DNA of 64,000 bases, from contig JBLNCE010000088.1 of assembly GCA_050260415.1 (NCBI GenBank), forward strand, positions 9,868 to 73,867, read 5' to 3'. A model generated the notes under the pieces. The model had not been told where the DNA came from. It was given only the letters and a program-made list of their open reading frames with translations, and did not search any database. The position numbers and the translations under genes are program-made. This document shows, piece by piece, positions 57,256 to 64,000 of this stretch. Origin of the DNA: JBLNCE01 sp050260415. Its GTDB lineage: Bacteria; Bacillota; UBA4882; JAAYXC01. The stretch's first letter is position 1. Each line of letters opens with the position of its first letter.

Positions 57256-58968
57256 TTGGGGTGCATCAGGGTGCTTGACGAGGCCACCGTGGGCAAGATC
57301 GCCGCCGGTGAAGTGATCGAGCGGCCGGCCTCGGTGGTCAAGGAACTCGTGGAAAACGCGATCGACGCCGGCGCGACGCGCGTCGAGATTGAGATCAAGA
57401 ATGGGGGCCGGAGCTTCATCAGGGTGACGGACAACGGCTCCGGCATGGGCCTCGATGATCTGCGGCTGGCGGTAATGAGCCATGCCACGAGCAAGATCGC
57501 GACGGCCGACGACCTGGATTGCTTGACGACCCTGGGTTTCCGCGGCGAAGCCCTGCCGAGCGTGGCCGCGGTGGCGGAGATGGAGATCGCCACCCGCTTG
57601 CGGGGACAAGAAAAGGGCTATATCCTGGAGACCGCCGGGGGGGCGGTGAAGGGCGTCAAGGAAGCGGGTCTCCCCGAAGGTACGACCGTGATCGTGACCG
57701 ACCTCTTTGGCAGCGTACCCGCCAGGCTAAAATACCTCAAGAGCATCCCCACGGAAGCCGGCTACACCGCGGACGTGCTCGGACGCCTGGCGATCGCCCA
57801 TCCTCAGATTTCTTTCCGTCTCTTGCATCACGAGTATGAGATCCTTTTCACGCCCGGGTCCGGCAGTTTCCTCGACGCGGTCACGGCGGTCTTCGGACGC
57901 GATATCGCCCGGGAAATGCTTCCGCTCGAACCGGTCTCCGGGGCTGTCGGCGTGACCGGCTATCTCGGCAAGCCCAGCATTGCCCGCACGACGCGGCACT
58001 ACGAACTCGCCTATCTGAACAGCCGCTCCATCCGCAGCCGTACCGTCGGCGCCGCCGTCGAGAAGGCGTTTCACTCGCTGCTGCCGATCGCCCGCTATCC
58101 CTTTGCCGTCGTCTTCCTGGATGTCGACCCTGGCAAGGTGGACGTCAATGTGCATCCGACGAAGGCCGAGGTCAGATTCGCGGATGAAGCAGCCGTCTTT
58201 CGCGCGGTGCATGAAGCGGCCCGCCGGACCCTGGCCGGCGCCTCCTTGATCTACTCTTGGCGCGGAGAGGCCGGCCCGCAAGTCCCGGCCGCGGCCGCGC
58301 AGGCGAGCAAACCGGACGTGGCGGCCGATACCGCCCCCAATCAGGCCTCCTTACCCCTGGCACAGAGTCAGCCTGCCGCCGCCCGGACACGCGAGCACTT
58401 CGTCGCCCTGGGCGTGGCCGTGAACGGCACCTACCTGCTGGCGCGGGATGAGGAAGGCATGCTGCTCGTGGATCAACACGCCGCGCACGAGCGCATCCTC
58501 TACGATCGATATACGGCCCATAGCGACCGGGAACTGGGACCGCAGCGGCTCTTGCTTCCGGCCACCGTCAATCTCTCATTTCAACAAGCAAGAATCCTGG
58601 CCGAGCGGCTTCCGATCTTCGCCGAGCTTGGCTTCGGCCTGGAGCCTTTTGGGCCAAACACTTATTTACTGCGATCCCTGCCCGCGGCGCTGTGCCGCAC
58701 CGACGGCGCCAGGCTGGTCATCGATCTGCTGGATGAGCTGATGCACCAACCGTCCGTCAGGGACGCCGGCACGGTCAGGGCGTCGTTCTTGGCCAATATG
58801 GCTTGCCATGCCGCGGTAAAAGCCGGGGATGTCCTTTCCGCCCAGGAGATGCAGGCGTTGCTGGATGATCTGGCCGCGACCGCATCGCCCTTCACGTGCC
58901 CGCATGGGCGTCCGACGGCGATCCGGCTATCCTGGGACGAGATTGCCCGCCGTTTCAAACGGAGGTAG
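57256..58968 (+). CDS. mutL: DNA mismatch repair protein MutL
   Basis: A GHKL ATPase that coordinates repair after MutS. The N-terminal domain has KIAAGEVIERPASVVKELVE, DAGATRVEI, DNGSGM, ATSKI and TLGFRGEALPSVAAV; a proline/alanine-rich linker spans about residues 345-380; the C-terminal domain has the metal endonuclease motif DQHAAHERILYD and the CPHGRP block near the end. In the motif (DQHA-x2-E-x4-E) the last Glu is Asp. TTG 57256 follows GGGAGG. It has 570 residues and lies between mutS and miaA. Confidence 0.95.
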   Translation: MGCIRVLDEATVGKIAAGEVIERPASVVKELVENAIDAGATRVEIEIKNGGRSFIRVTDNGSGMGLDDLRLAVMSHATSKIATADDLDCLTTLGFRGEALPSVAAVAEMEIATRLRGQEKGYILETAGGAVKGVKEAGLPEGTTVIVTDLFGSVPARLKYLKSIPTEAGYTADVLGRLAIAHPQISFRLLHHEYEILFTPGSGSFLDAVTAVFGRDIAREMLPLEPVSGAVGVTGYLGKPSIARTTRHYELAYLNSRSIRSRTVGAAVEKAFHSLLPIARYPFAVVFLDVDPGKVDVNVHPTKAEVRFADEAAVFRAVHEAARRTLAGASLIYSWRGEAGPQVPAAAAQASKPDVAADTAPNQASLPLAQSQPAAARTREHFVALGVAVNGTYLLARDEEGMLLVDQHAAHERILYDRYTAHSDRELGPQRLLLPATVNLSFQQARILAERLPIFAELGFGLEPFGPNTYLLRSLPAALCRTDGARLVIDLLDELMHQPSVRDAGTVRASFLANMACHAAVKAGDVLSAQEMQALLDDLAATASPFTCPHGRPTAIRLSWDEIARRFKRR

Positions 58969-58974
58969 CCGCTC

Positions 58975-59931
58975 TTGCGCGTGCTTGTCCTGGCCGGGCC
59001 CACGGCCGTAGGAAAATCCGATCTTGCCCTGGACTTGGCGCGGAAAACGGGCGGCGAGATCCTTTGCGCGGACTCAATGCAGGTCTACCGCCTGATGGAA
59101 ATCGGCACCGCGAAACCCACGGCGGCCGAACGCGCCCTCGTCCGGCATCATCTCCTGGATCTCGTCTATCCGGATGAACCCTTTTCCGCGGCCCAATACG
59201 CGGAGGCGTTTCGCGAGGCCGTGCGCGGCGTCGACGAGCGGGGCAAGCTGCCCATCGTCGTCGGCGGGACCGGTCTGTACATACGTGCCGCCCTGAGACC
59301 TTTCCTCTTTCCTGATGCCGGCTGCCGTCCCGAGATCAGGGCGCGTCTGCAGGAATTTGCCAAGACGGACGGCGCGGCGGCTCTGCACGCGCGGTTGGCA
59401 GCCGTCGACCCAGCCGCGGCGGCCAGGATACACCCGCACGACATACGCCGCGCGATCAGGGCGCTCGAGGTCCATGAAGCCACCGGCCGCCCCATCAGCG
59501 CCTGGCAGCGTGAGCCGGAGCCGGACACCCCCTATGACGCGCTCTATATCTGTCTATCCCGCGGCCGGGAGGAATTATACGCGCGGATCGAGGCCAGGGC
59601 GGATCGCATGATGGCGGACGGCTTTGCCGGGGAAGTGGAGAATCTCCTGGCGGCCGGCTTCGGGCGCGATCTGCCCGCGATGCAAGGCCTCGGCTACCGC
59701 GAGCTGGGCGCGTATCTCCACGGCGAGTGTTCCCTGGCGCAGGCCGTGGCCGAGCTGAAGAAGCGAACCCGCAATTACGCAAAAAGGCAGCTTACCTGGT
59801 TCCGCCATGAGCGTGACACGATCTGGCTCGATCTCTCGACGCGTTCACCGGCGGAAGCCGCTTCGGAAATTTTGCGTCTATTGGCAGGTAGAAGGAAAGG
59901 TCCGTCGAATAATGAATCAACGTGTCCCTAG
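58975..59931 (+). CDS. miaA: tRNA dimethylallyltransferase MiaA
   Basis: It adds a dimethylallyl group to N6 of A37 in tRNAs that read UNN codons. The 318-residue protein has the P-loop LAGPTAVGKSDLALDLA, CADSMQVYRLMEIGTAKPT, GGTGLYIRA, HPHDIRRAIRALEV and the C-terminal AMQGLGYRELGAYL and TRNYAKRQLTWFRHE. TTG 58975 has GGAGG inside the mutL stop region at 9 bp. The order mutS-mutL-miaA-hfq is an old conserved arrangement. Confidence 0.95.
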   Translation: MRVLVLAGPTAVGKSDLALDLARKTGGEILCADSMQVYRLMEIGTAKPTAAERALVRHHLLDLVYPDEPFSAAQYAEAFREAVRGVDERGKLPIVVGGTGLYIRAALRPFLFPDAGCRPEIRARLQEFAKTDGAAALHARLAAVDPAAAARIHPHDIRRAIRALEVHEATGRPISAWQREPEPDTPYDALYICLSRGREELYARIEARADRMMADGFAGEVENLLAAGFGRDLPAMQGLGYRELGAYLHGECSLAQAVAELKKRTRNYAKRQLTWFRHERDTIWLDLSTRSPAEAASEILRLLAGRRKGPSNNESTCP

Positions 59932-60103
59932 AAGCTATGTGAAGCACGTATAATCACAAAAAGCCTTAAAGTCGCGGCGAAAACGCAGAACGCAAACAAG
60001 CGTTTAGCTGTGAATCCAATGAGCTCTTGGTGTCTCCAGGTGAGATTATTCACGGACTTTTCCACTTCTCTATTTTAGAGAAATCCAGTTTGGAGGGATT
60101 TCG

Positions 60104-60349
60104 GTGAATAGACCGGGCATTAATCTGCAGGATGGCTTTCTAAACCAGGTTCGTAAGGACTCAATCCCGGTGACCATCTATCTGATCAACGGCTTTCAAC
60201 TTCGCGGCCTCGTGCGCGGATTTGACAATTTCACCGTGATCCTGGACAGTGAAGGCAAACAGGAACTGGTCTACAAGCACGCGATCTCCACCATCATCCC
60301 CGCCCAAGCCGTGCCGGATCTGGGCGACGGAAAGACGGATGGGGCGTAG
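60104..60349 (+). CDS. hfq: RNA chaperone Hfq
   Basis: An 81-residue Sm-like protein forming hexamers that bind small RNAs and A-rich tails. Sm1 is IPVTIYLINGFQLRGLVRGF and FDNFTVIL; Sm2 is LVYKHAISTIIP, the usual YKHAIST. GTG 60104 follows TTGGAGGGATTTC. The 172-bp gap to miaA has a TATAAT (59949-59954) and a TCTCTA-TTT-TAGAGA hairpin (60067-60081) just before the ribosome site. Confidence 0.95.
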   Translation: MNRPGINLQDGFLNQVRKDSIPVTIYLINGFQLRGLVRGFDNFTVILDSEGKQELVYKHAISTIIPAQAVPDLGDGKTDGA

Positions 60350-60360
60350 AGCGGTTGTAC

Positions 60361-60389
60361 TTGACTGACCGCGCCGCCACTGTTATACT
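60361..60389 (+). promoter_or_regulatory. Sigma-A promoter of the hom T-box transcript
   Basis: TTGACT (60361-60366), 17-bp spacer, TATACT (60384-60389), placed 12 bp after hfq and just before the T-box leader. Confidence 0.8.
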
Positions 60390-60395
60390 GAGACC

Positions 60396-60634
60396 TATAG
60401 TTGGAACAAAATACGCGCCAAAGCGATGAAGGGGAAGCGTAACCGCGCGTCGCCGCAGAGAGAAAAGGTCGTGGGCTGAGAGCCTTTTCGGTTCAAACGC
60501 CGGTGAGAAACCACCCCCGAGTGAACCTGACGAGGGCTACGGCACCGTCCGTTATCCGGCCAGAGTGGACTTGTTCGCGCAAGTCAATTGGGGTGGAACC
60601 GCGAGACCTCTCGTCCCTGACGAGGGGTCTTTTT
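60396..60634 (+). promoter_or_regulatory. T-box riboswitch controlling hom (probably tRNA-Thr)
   Basis: The leader carries the T-box core GGGTGGAACCGCG (60591-60603) followed by a terminator with an 11-bp stem (60605-60615 with 60619-60629, one G-T pair) and five T. A distal stem (AAAAGG/CCTTTT) with an AGAGA-like bulge lies near 60460-60490. Before CCCGAG two adjacent ACC triplets (60510-60515) lie where a specifier is expected; either would read threonine. The UGGA at 60594-60597 would pair with a tRNA having U as discriminator base. The specifier assignment was made by eye and is tentative; the T-box itself is clear. Confidence 0.88.
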
Positions 60635-60706
60635 GTACCTGTGGCGGTGTTGCCTGCCACGTCTCCACCGGTACGATACACCATACGGTTCGAGGAGGTC
60701 ATCGTC

Positions 60707-62008
60707 ATGCATAATCATACCGTCAAGATCGGTCTCCTGGGCGTGGGCACGGTCGGCACGGGCGTCATCCGGCTGCTCCGGACGCAGAGCGATCTGCTCC
60801 GCCAGCGTTCGGCCCTCGTCTATCAACTCAAGAGCGCCGTGGATCTAGACTGGTCTCGCGCCAGGGACGTCGACCTGGACGGGATCCGGACCGGAAGCGA
60901 TCCGGGGCTCGTGCTCGAGGACCCCGAGATCGACATCGTGGTGGAGACCATCGGCGGGATCGAACCGGCCGCCACATACATCGCCAAGGCCCTGCGGCAG
61001 CGGAAGCATGTCGTGACCGCCAACAAGGCCCTGGTGGCCAGCCGGGGGCGCGAGCTTTTCCGGCTTGCCCGGGAGAACGGCGTGGATCTTCTCTTTGAAG
61101 CCAGCGTGGGCGGGGGTATCCCCATAATCAAAGGCCTGCGGGAAGGGCTCGTGGCCAACCGGATCCGCAGCATCTTCGGGATCCTGAACGGGACCACCAA
61201 CTTCATCCTGACCAAGATGAGCCAGGAGGGCCTGAACTTCGACGAGGCGCTGGCCCAGGCGCAGCGGCTCGGCTTCGCCGAAGCGGATCCGACCCTCGAT
61301 GTGAGCGGCGGCGACGCGGCGCACAAGCTGACGATCCTGGCCTCCATCGCCGCCTCGGCTTCGGTGGATCTATCCCACGTCTATACGGAAGGCATCACCG
61401 GCATCACCAAGATCGACGTCGACTTCGCCAAGTCGTTCGGGTTCGAGATCAAGCTGCTGGCGATCTGCCGGCAGCTTGACGGCCGTTACGACCTCCGCGT
61501 GCACCCCACGTTGATCCCGCGCGATCACCTCCTGGCCGCGGTCAATAACGAACTCAACGCCGTGTTCGTGCAGGGCGATTTCGTGGGGGACACCATGTTT
61601 TACGGCCCGGGCGCGGGCGAACGGCCGACCGCCAGCGCCATCGTGAGCGACCTGGTGGATCTCTCCCGGGACCTCCTGCTCAACGAGGGGGAACGCTTTT
61701 GCCGGCGGACCATCGATCCCGCGGTGGACGTGCAGTTGCTGCCCCTCTCGGAGATCAGCAGCCGTTTCTACCTCCGCTTCTACACCCTGGACGCGCCCGG
61801 CATCCTGACAAAGATCGCGGGCGCCCTCGCGGACAACTGCATCAGCATCTCCTCGGTGGTCCAGTTGGAGAGGCACGAACGCGACAACTACGTCCCGCTG
61901 GTCATCCTGACCCATCAGGCGTCGGAGAAGGCCATGGACAGGGCCCTCGCCGCAATCAGGGAGTTCGGCTTCGTGCGGGACGACATGCTGAGGCTGAGGT
62001 TGTTTTGA
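60707..62008 (+). CDS. hom: Homoserine dehydrogenase
   Basis: It reduces aspartate semialdehyde to homoserine, the branch point to threonine and methionine. The 433-residue protein has the NAD(P) motif VKIGLLGVGTVGTGVIRLL, VVETIGGIEPA, VTANKALVA, the active-site block FEASVGGGIPIIKGLREGL with ILNGTTNFILTKM and GFAEADPTLDVSGGDAAHKL, and a C-terminal ACT domain (APGILTKIAGALADNCISIS) for feedback control. ATG 60707 follows CGAGGAGGTC. A GGCAAGA heptamer array begins 4 bases after the stop. Confidence 0.95.
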   Translation: MHNHTVKIGLLGVGTVGTGVIRLLRTQSDLLRQRSALVYQLKSAVDLDWSRARDVDLDGIRTGSDPGLVLEDPEIDIVVETIGGIEPAATYIAKALRQRKHVVTANKALVASRGRELFRLARENGVDLLFEASVGGGIPIIKGLREGLVANRIRSIFGILNGTTNFILTKMSQEGLNFDEALAQAQRLGFAEADPTLDVSGGDAAHKLTILASIAASASVDLSHVYTEGITGITKIDVDFAKSFGFEIKLLAICRQLDGRYDLRVHPTLIPRDHLLAAVNNELNAVFVQGDFVGDTMFYGPGAGERPTASAIVSDLVDLSRDLLLNEGERFCRRTIDPAVDVQLLPLSEISSRFYLRFYTLDAPGILTKIAGALADNCISISSVVQLERHERDNYVPLVILTHQASEKAMDRALAAIREFGFVRDDMLRLRLF

Positions 62009-62012
62009 TGCA

Positions 62013-62061
62013 GGCAAGAGGCGGAAGGTAAGAGGCAAAAGGCAAGAGGCAAAAGGGGAGA
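62013..62061 (+). repeat. GGCAAGA heptamer array after hom (seven units)
   Basis: GGCAAGA, GGCGGAA, GGTAAGA, GGCAAAA, GGCAAGA, GGCAAAA, GGGGAGA, starting 4 bases after the hom stop and reading in the gene direction. It is the same family as the array after pgk (4383-4441). No inverted partner was found in the spacer that follows. Confidence 0.88.
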
Positions 62062-62461
62062 GAGCGAACTCACCCGGCCGGCGCGATGGCGCCACCTAAG
62101 ACCCAGGAAGGGTTAGAGCCGCGAAATCCAAGGTCTGCTCTGGCCATCCTGGCTTTCGCAGGCTTTCCACCTCGTGGCGCAGAGATGGATGACAGCGACC
62201 CTTCTCTAAGCTTGGAGAGGGGACGGGGGGTGAGTTGAAAGCGTAAAACAAAGGCGTTTTCGCAACCTGATTTAAGGGAATACCCAAATTTCTTAATCAC
62301 GGAGCTTTTCAGCCTCGCGAAACCGTGATCTGGTAGACTCCCTTGATGCAGCCGTCGACCAACCCGGTTCTAGCCTCTCCGGCACCGACATACCTAGTAA
62401 GTGACGCAAGGTTTGCGTCCCGGACTCGGTCGGCGAGGAACCTTGGCGGGGGGGAACAGGG
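62062..62461. other. Intergenic region between the hom repeat and the ylxY-like gene
   Basis: About 400 bp with no supportable gene. It contains a hairpin-capable CCCTTCTC-TAAGCTTG-GAGAGGGG followed by GACGGGGGGTGAG near 62199-62232, similar in style to dispersed GGGG-rich intergenic repeats, and an imperfect TCACGG/CCGTGA pair near 62298-62329. No promoter is clear. Confidence 0.4.
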
Positions 62462-63442
62462 GTGAGGATCTACGTGATCCAGCGGCGGCAGGTGACGCGC
62501 AGCGGACTCTTCTTTGGCCTGTTCGTCTTGGCATTCATGCTGGCGCTGCAGGTGAGGGGAGTTGAGCGGCGCCTGTTCGGCGTCAAACCTGGTGTTATGC
62601 TCGACGGGAAACCCGTGGCCGGGCTCCTGCCGGCGGAACTGACGGAGATCATCAAGCGCATGGCGGTCAAGTACGAGCGTCAGGCGCGCAACGCCATGTA
62701 CTTCCTCGAGACGGGGCAGATCATCCCCGAACAGCAGGGAATCACGGTTGATGTGGCGGGCACGGTCCGGCTCGTCTGCGCGGCCAAGGCCCAGGCGCGT
62801 CTGCGCCCGATCACCCGCCCCGTGCCCCCGGCGATCACCAGGGAGTACTTCACCCCCGTCTTTCGCGGCGCGCCGGACCGCCCCGAGGCCGCCCTGGCCA
62901 TCAACGTCGCCTGGGGGGAGGAATCGCTCCCGGCGATGCTTGCGATCCTCAAGCAGGAAAACGTCCGCGCCACCTTCTTCTTTGTCGGCGACTGGGCGCG
63001 GAAATTCCCCGAGATGGTGCGGGAGACCGCCGCCGCCGGCCACGAGATCGGCAACCACGGCCTCTACCACGGCCAACCCCGCACCCTCACCCGCGAGGAA
63101 CTATCCCGCATGATCCTGGAGAACAATACCCTCCTGGCCTCGATCATCGGGCGCCAGCCCCCGCCGCTCTTCGCCCCGCCATCGGGTGAATTCGACCAGC
63201 GCACGGTGGGTATCACCGCCGAACTGGGATACCGCACGATCTTGTGGACCGTGGATACCATCGACTGGAAACGCCCGAGCCCCGACCTGATCCACGCCCG
63301 CGTGGTCAATAAGGTGGAAAACGGCGCCATCATCCTCATGCATCCGACCGCGCCCACCGTGGCGGCCCTGCCGGGAGTCATTAAGGCGCTGAAGGAGAAG
63401 GGGCTTAAGTTGGTGACGGTGGGTGAGTTGCTGAGGAAGTGA
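62462..63442 (+). CDS. ylxY: Sporulation-type polysaccharide deacetylase, YlxY-like
   Basis: A 326-residue protein with an N-terminal membrane anchor (GLFFGLFVLAFMLALQV) and a NodB domain at about residues 140-326. The first metal motif, normally TFDD, reads AINVAWGEE as in the YlxY group; the second is HEIGNHGLYH; then FAPPSGEFD and the final ILMHPT motif. Loss of the first aspartates suggests weak or no deacetylase activity. GTG 62462 has GGGGGGAACAGG upstream. Confidence 0.82.
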   Translation: MRIYVIQRRQVTRSGLFFGLFVLAFMLALQVRGVERRLFGVKPGVMLDGKPVAGLLPAELTEIIKRMAVKYERQARNAMYFLETGQIIPEQQGITVDVAGTVRLVCAAKAQARLRPITRPVPPAITREYFTPVFRGAPDRPEAALAINVAWGEESLPAMLAILKQENVRATFFFVGDWARKFPEMVRETAAAGHEIGNHGLYHGQPRTLTREELSRMILENNTLLASIIGRQPPPLFAPPSGEFDQRTVGITAELGYRTILWTVDTIDWKRPSPDLIHARVVNKVENGAIILMHPTAPTVAALPGVIKALKEKGLKLVTVGELLRK

Positions 63443-63444
63443 GC

Positions 63445-63474
63445 TTGGAAGCACGCGTAGGGACCTATTAGAAT
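63445..63474 (+). promoter_or_regulatory. Candidate promoter for the small membrane protein gene
   Basis: TTGGAA (63445-63450), 18-bp spacer, TAGAAT (63469-63474), 64 bp before the start. Each box deviates from consensus by one or two bases. Confidence 0.4.
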
Positions 63475-63538
63475 AAAGGATATTGCTCAGACACCTCGAA
63501 TAAATCTGACCAAATTTCTAACGACGGGAGTGGCTAAG

Positions 63539-63913
63539 ATGGACAAGCTCATCATGGCTTTGGGGCCGGCATTTGTGGGCGGATTCGCCGTTCAGCGGTT
63601 TCTGGAAGTGATCGATCCTTTATTGACAAAGCTTTGCGGCAATGAGAACAAGAAGATCATCCTCGGCCTCGCCTCGCTCCTGGTTGGGTTCATCCTGGTC
63701 TACGGGGCCAAGCTGAGCGTGCTCCGGCCCCTTGGGATCCTTGACGCCGGTATCTTTGACTGCATCATCACCGGTTTTGTCATCAGCGTCGGCAGCGAGG
63801 GCCTGAACTCGATCCTGAAGTTCCTCGGCTACGCCAAGGAGGAGCGCAAGGTGGCGGCGGCGGTGGGGAGGGCCGCGGCGACCGAGGCGGCGGCGGCGAT
63901 TATGGAAAAATAG
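63539..63913 (+). CDS. Small membrane protein of unknown function
   Basis: A 124-residue protein with hydrophobic segments at about residues 5-20, 38-57 and 66-85 (ALGPAFVGGFAVQRFLEVID, KIILGLASLLVGFILVYGAK, GIFDCIITGFVISVGSEGLN), a LNSILKFLGYAKEER turn and an alanine-rich helical end. The size and topology are holin-like, but there is no lysis gene nearby and I do not recognise the family. ATG 63539 has GGGAG at 8 bp; GTG 63530 is an alternative. Its TAG stop lies inside an AGTCCCC heptamer array. Confidence 0.65.
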   Translation: MDKLIMALGPAFVGGFAVQRFLEVIDPLLTKLCGNENKKIILGLASLLVGFILVYGAKLSVLRPLGILDAGIFDCIITGFVISVGSEGLNSILKFLGYAKEERKVAAAVGRAAATEAAAAIMEK

Positions 63914-63944
63914 TCCCCAGTTCCACAGTCCCCGGTCCCCAGTC
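63912..63944. repeat. AGTCCCC heptamer array at the right edge
   Basis: AGTCCCC (63912-63918), an 8-bp AGTTCCAC, AGTCCCC (63927-63933), GGTCCCC (63934-63940), then AGTC. The left end overlaps the TAG stop of the preceding gene (63911-63913), and a minus-strand stop (TGA, 63945-63943) overlaps the right end. The unit resembles the CCCCAGT-type heptamers described in cyanobacteria. Confidence 0.75.
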
Positions 63945-64000
63945 AAGGACGTTTGTGACTGACCAGATAGTGTGCCGCGCCGAGGGCTTCGCTGTATGCC
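63943..64000 (-). CDS. Possible 3' end of a minus-strand gene (5' end outside the window)
   Basis: Reading the minus strand from 63999, the frame AYSEALGAAHYLVSHKRP followed by TGA is open to the window edge. Eighteen residues are too few to identify it. Support comes from its composition and from its stop lying exactly at the border of the heptamer array, as other gene ends in the window do. Confidence 0.3.
   Translation of the reverse strand, partial: AYSEALGAAHYLVSHKRP

Noticed and set aside
63539..63913. Phage holin.
   Set aside because: Size and topology fit, but no endolysin, phage gene or attachment site is near, so only a neutral label is justified.
1..64000. tRNA or rRNA genes.
   Set aside because: No cloverleaf-like GGTTCRA block with matching arms and no rRNA core sequence was recognised; a covariance search was not possible.

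Overview
The window reads as the chromosome of a GC-rich, anaerobic, endospore-forming member of the Firmicutes (Clostridia-like). The evidence is direct: sporulation genes (spoIIGA, sigE, sigG, spoIIR, an alpha/beta-type SASP, ylbJ, cwlD, a ylxY-type deacetylase, whiA), Gram-positive regulators (CodY, CggR, a T-box leader) and an NAD-linked [FeFe]-hydrogenase operon. No rRNA, tRNA, CRISPR array, transposase or prophage was seen. Many genes start with TTG or GTG behind strong GGAGG-type ribosome sites.

Layout. 1-8.3 kb: the end of whiA, then a glycolytic operon cggR-gap-pgk-tpiA-gpmI-eno with a candidate CggR operator and a terminator. 8.4-15.7 kb: dprA, a smg-like gene, topA, trmFO, a xerC-type recombinase and codY. 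15.9-20.8 kb: cheY-cheA-cheW-cheC-cheD-sigD, in the place where Bacillus subtilis carries its whole fla/che operon but with no flagellar structural genes. 21-24.4 kb: DUF881 protein, small basic protein, ftsA and ftsZ. 24.5-27.8 kb: the sporulation cluster spoIIGA-sigE-sigG-spoIIR. 27.9-31.4 kb: rluB, an mreB paralogue and an intracellular GH13 amylase. 31.6-37 kb: a truncated ABC ATPase, yhbY, a lysine/ornithine-type aminotransferase, proB and proA. 37.2-41.5 kb: a four-gene bifurcating-type [FeFe]-hydrogenase operon. 41.6-49.4 kb: a histidine-rich YmaF protein, a secreted heparinase-like lyase, SASP, ylbJ-cwlD, an unknown membrane protein and a DUF4015 protein. 49.6-54.6 kb: an oversized glutamine synthetase, a DsrE-like protein, a CBO0543-like membrane protein, a threonylcarbamoyl-AMP synthase and a DUF3108 protein. 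54.6-62 kb: mutS-mutL-miaA-hfq and a T-box-controlled homoserine dehydrogenase. 62.4-64 kb: a YlxY-like deacetylase, a small membrane protein and the tail of a possible minus-strand gene.

The most unusual structure is a set of 7-bp-period tandem arrays in at least three sequence families (AAGTACT, GGCAAGA, AGTCCCC, and perhaps a degenerate ATCGGG-rich one). They sit on or within a few bases of stop codons, sometimes encode the last residues of the protein, and often come as inverted pairs 55-360 bp apart. Three consecutive intergenic gaps of the glycolytic operon carry such pairs. In mRNA they could fold into intercistronic stems. The closest precedent I know is the short tandemly repeated heptamers of cyanobacteria.

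The genes suggest a fermentative or acetogenic lifestyle: glycolysis feeds NADH and ferredoxin to the hydrogenase, CodY and the T-box adjust amino-acid metabolism, and a compact mother-cell/forespore signalling cluster drives sporulation. All functional calls come from reading protein motifs and gene order; no database search was run.
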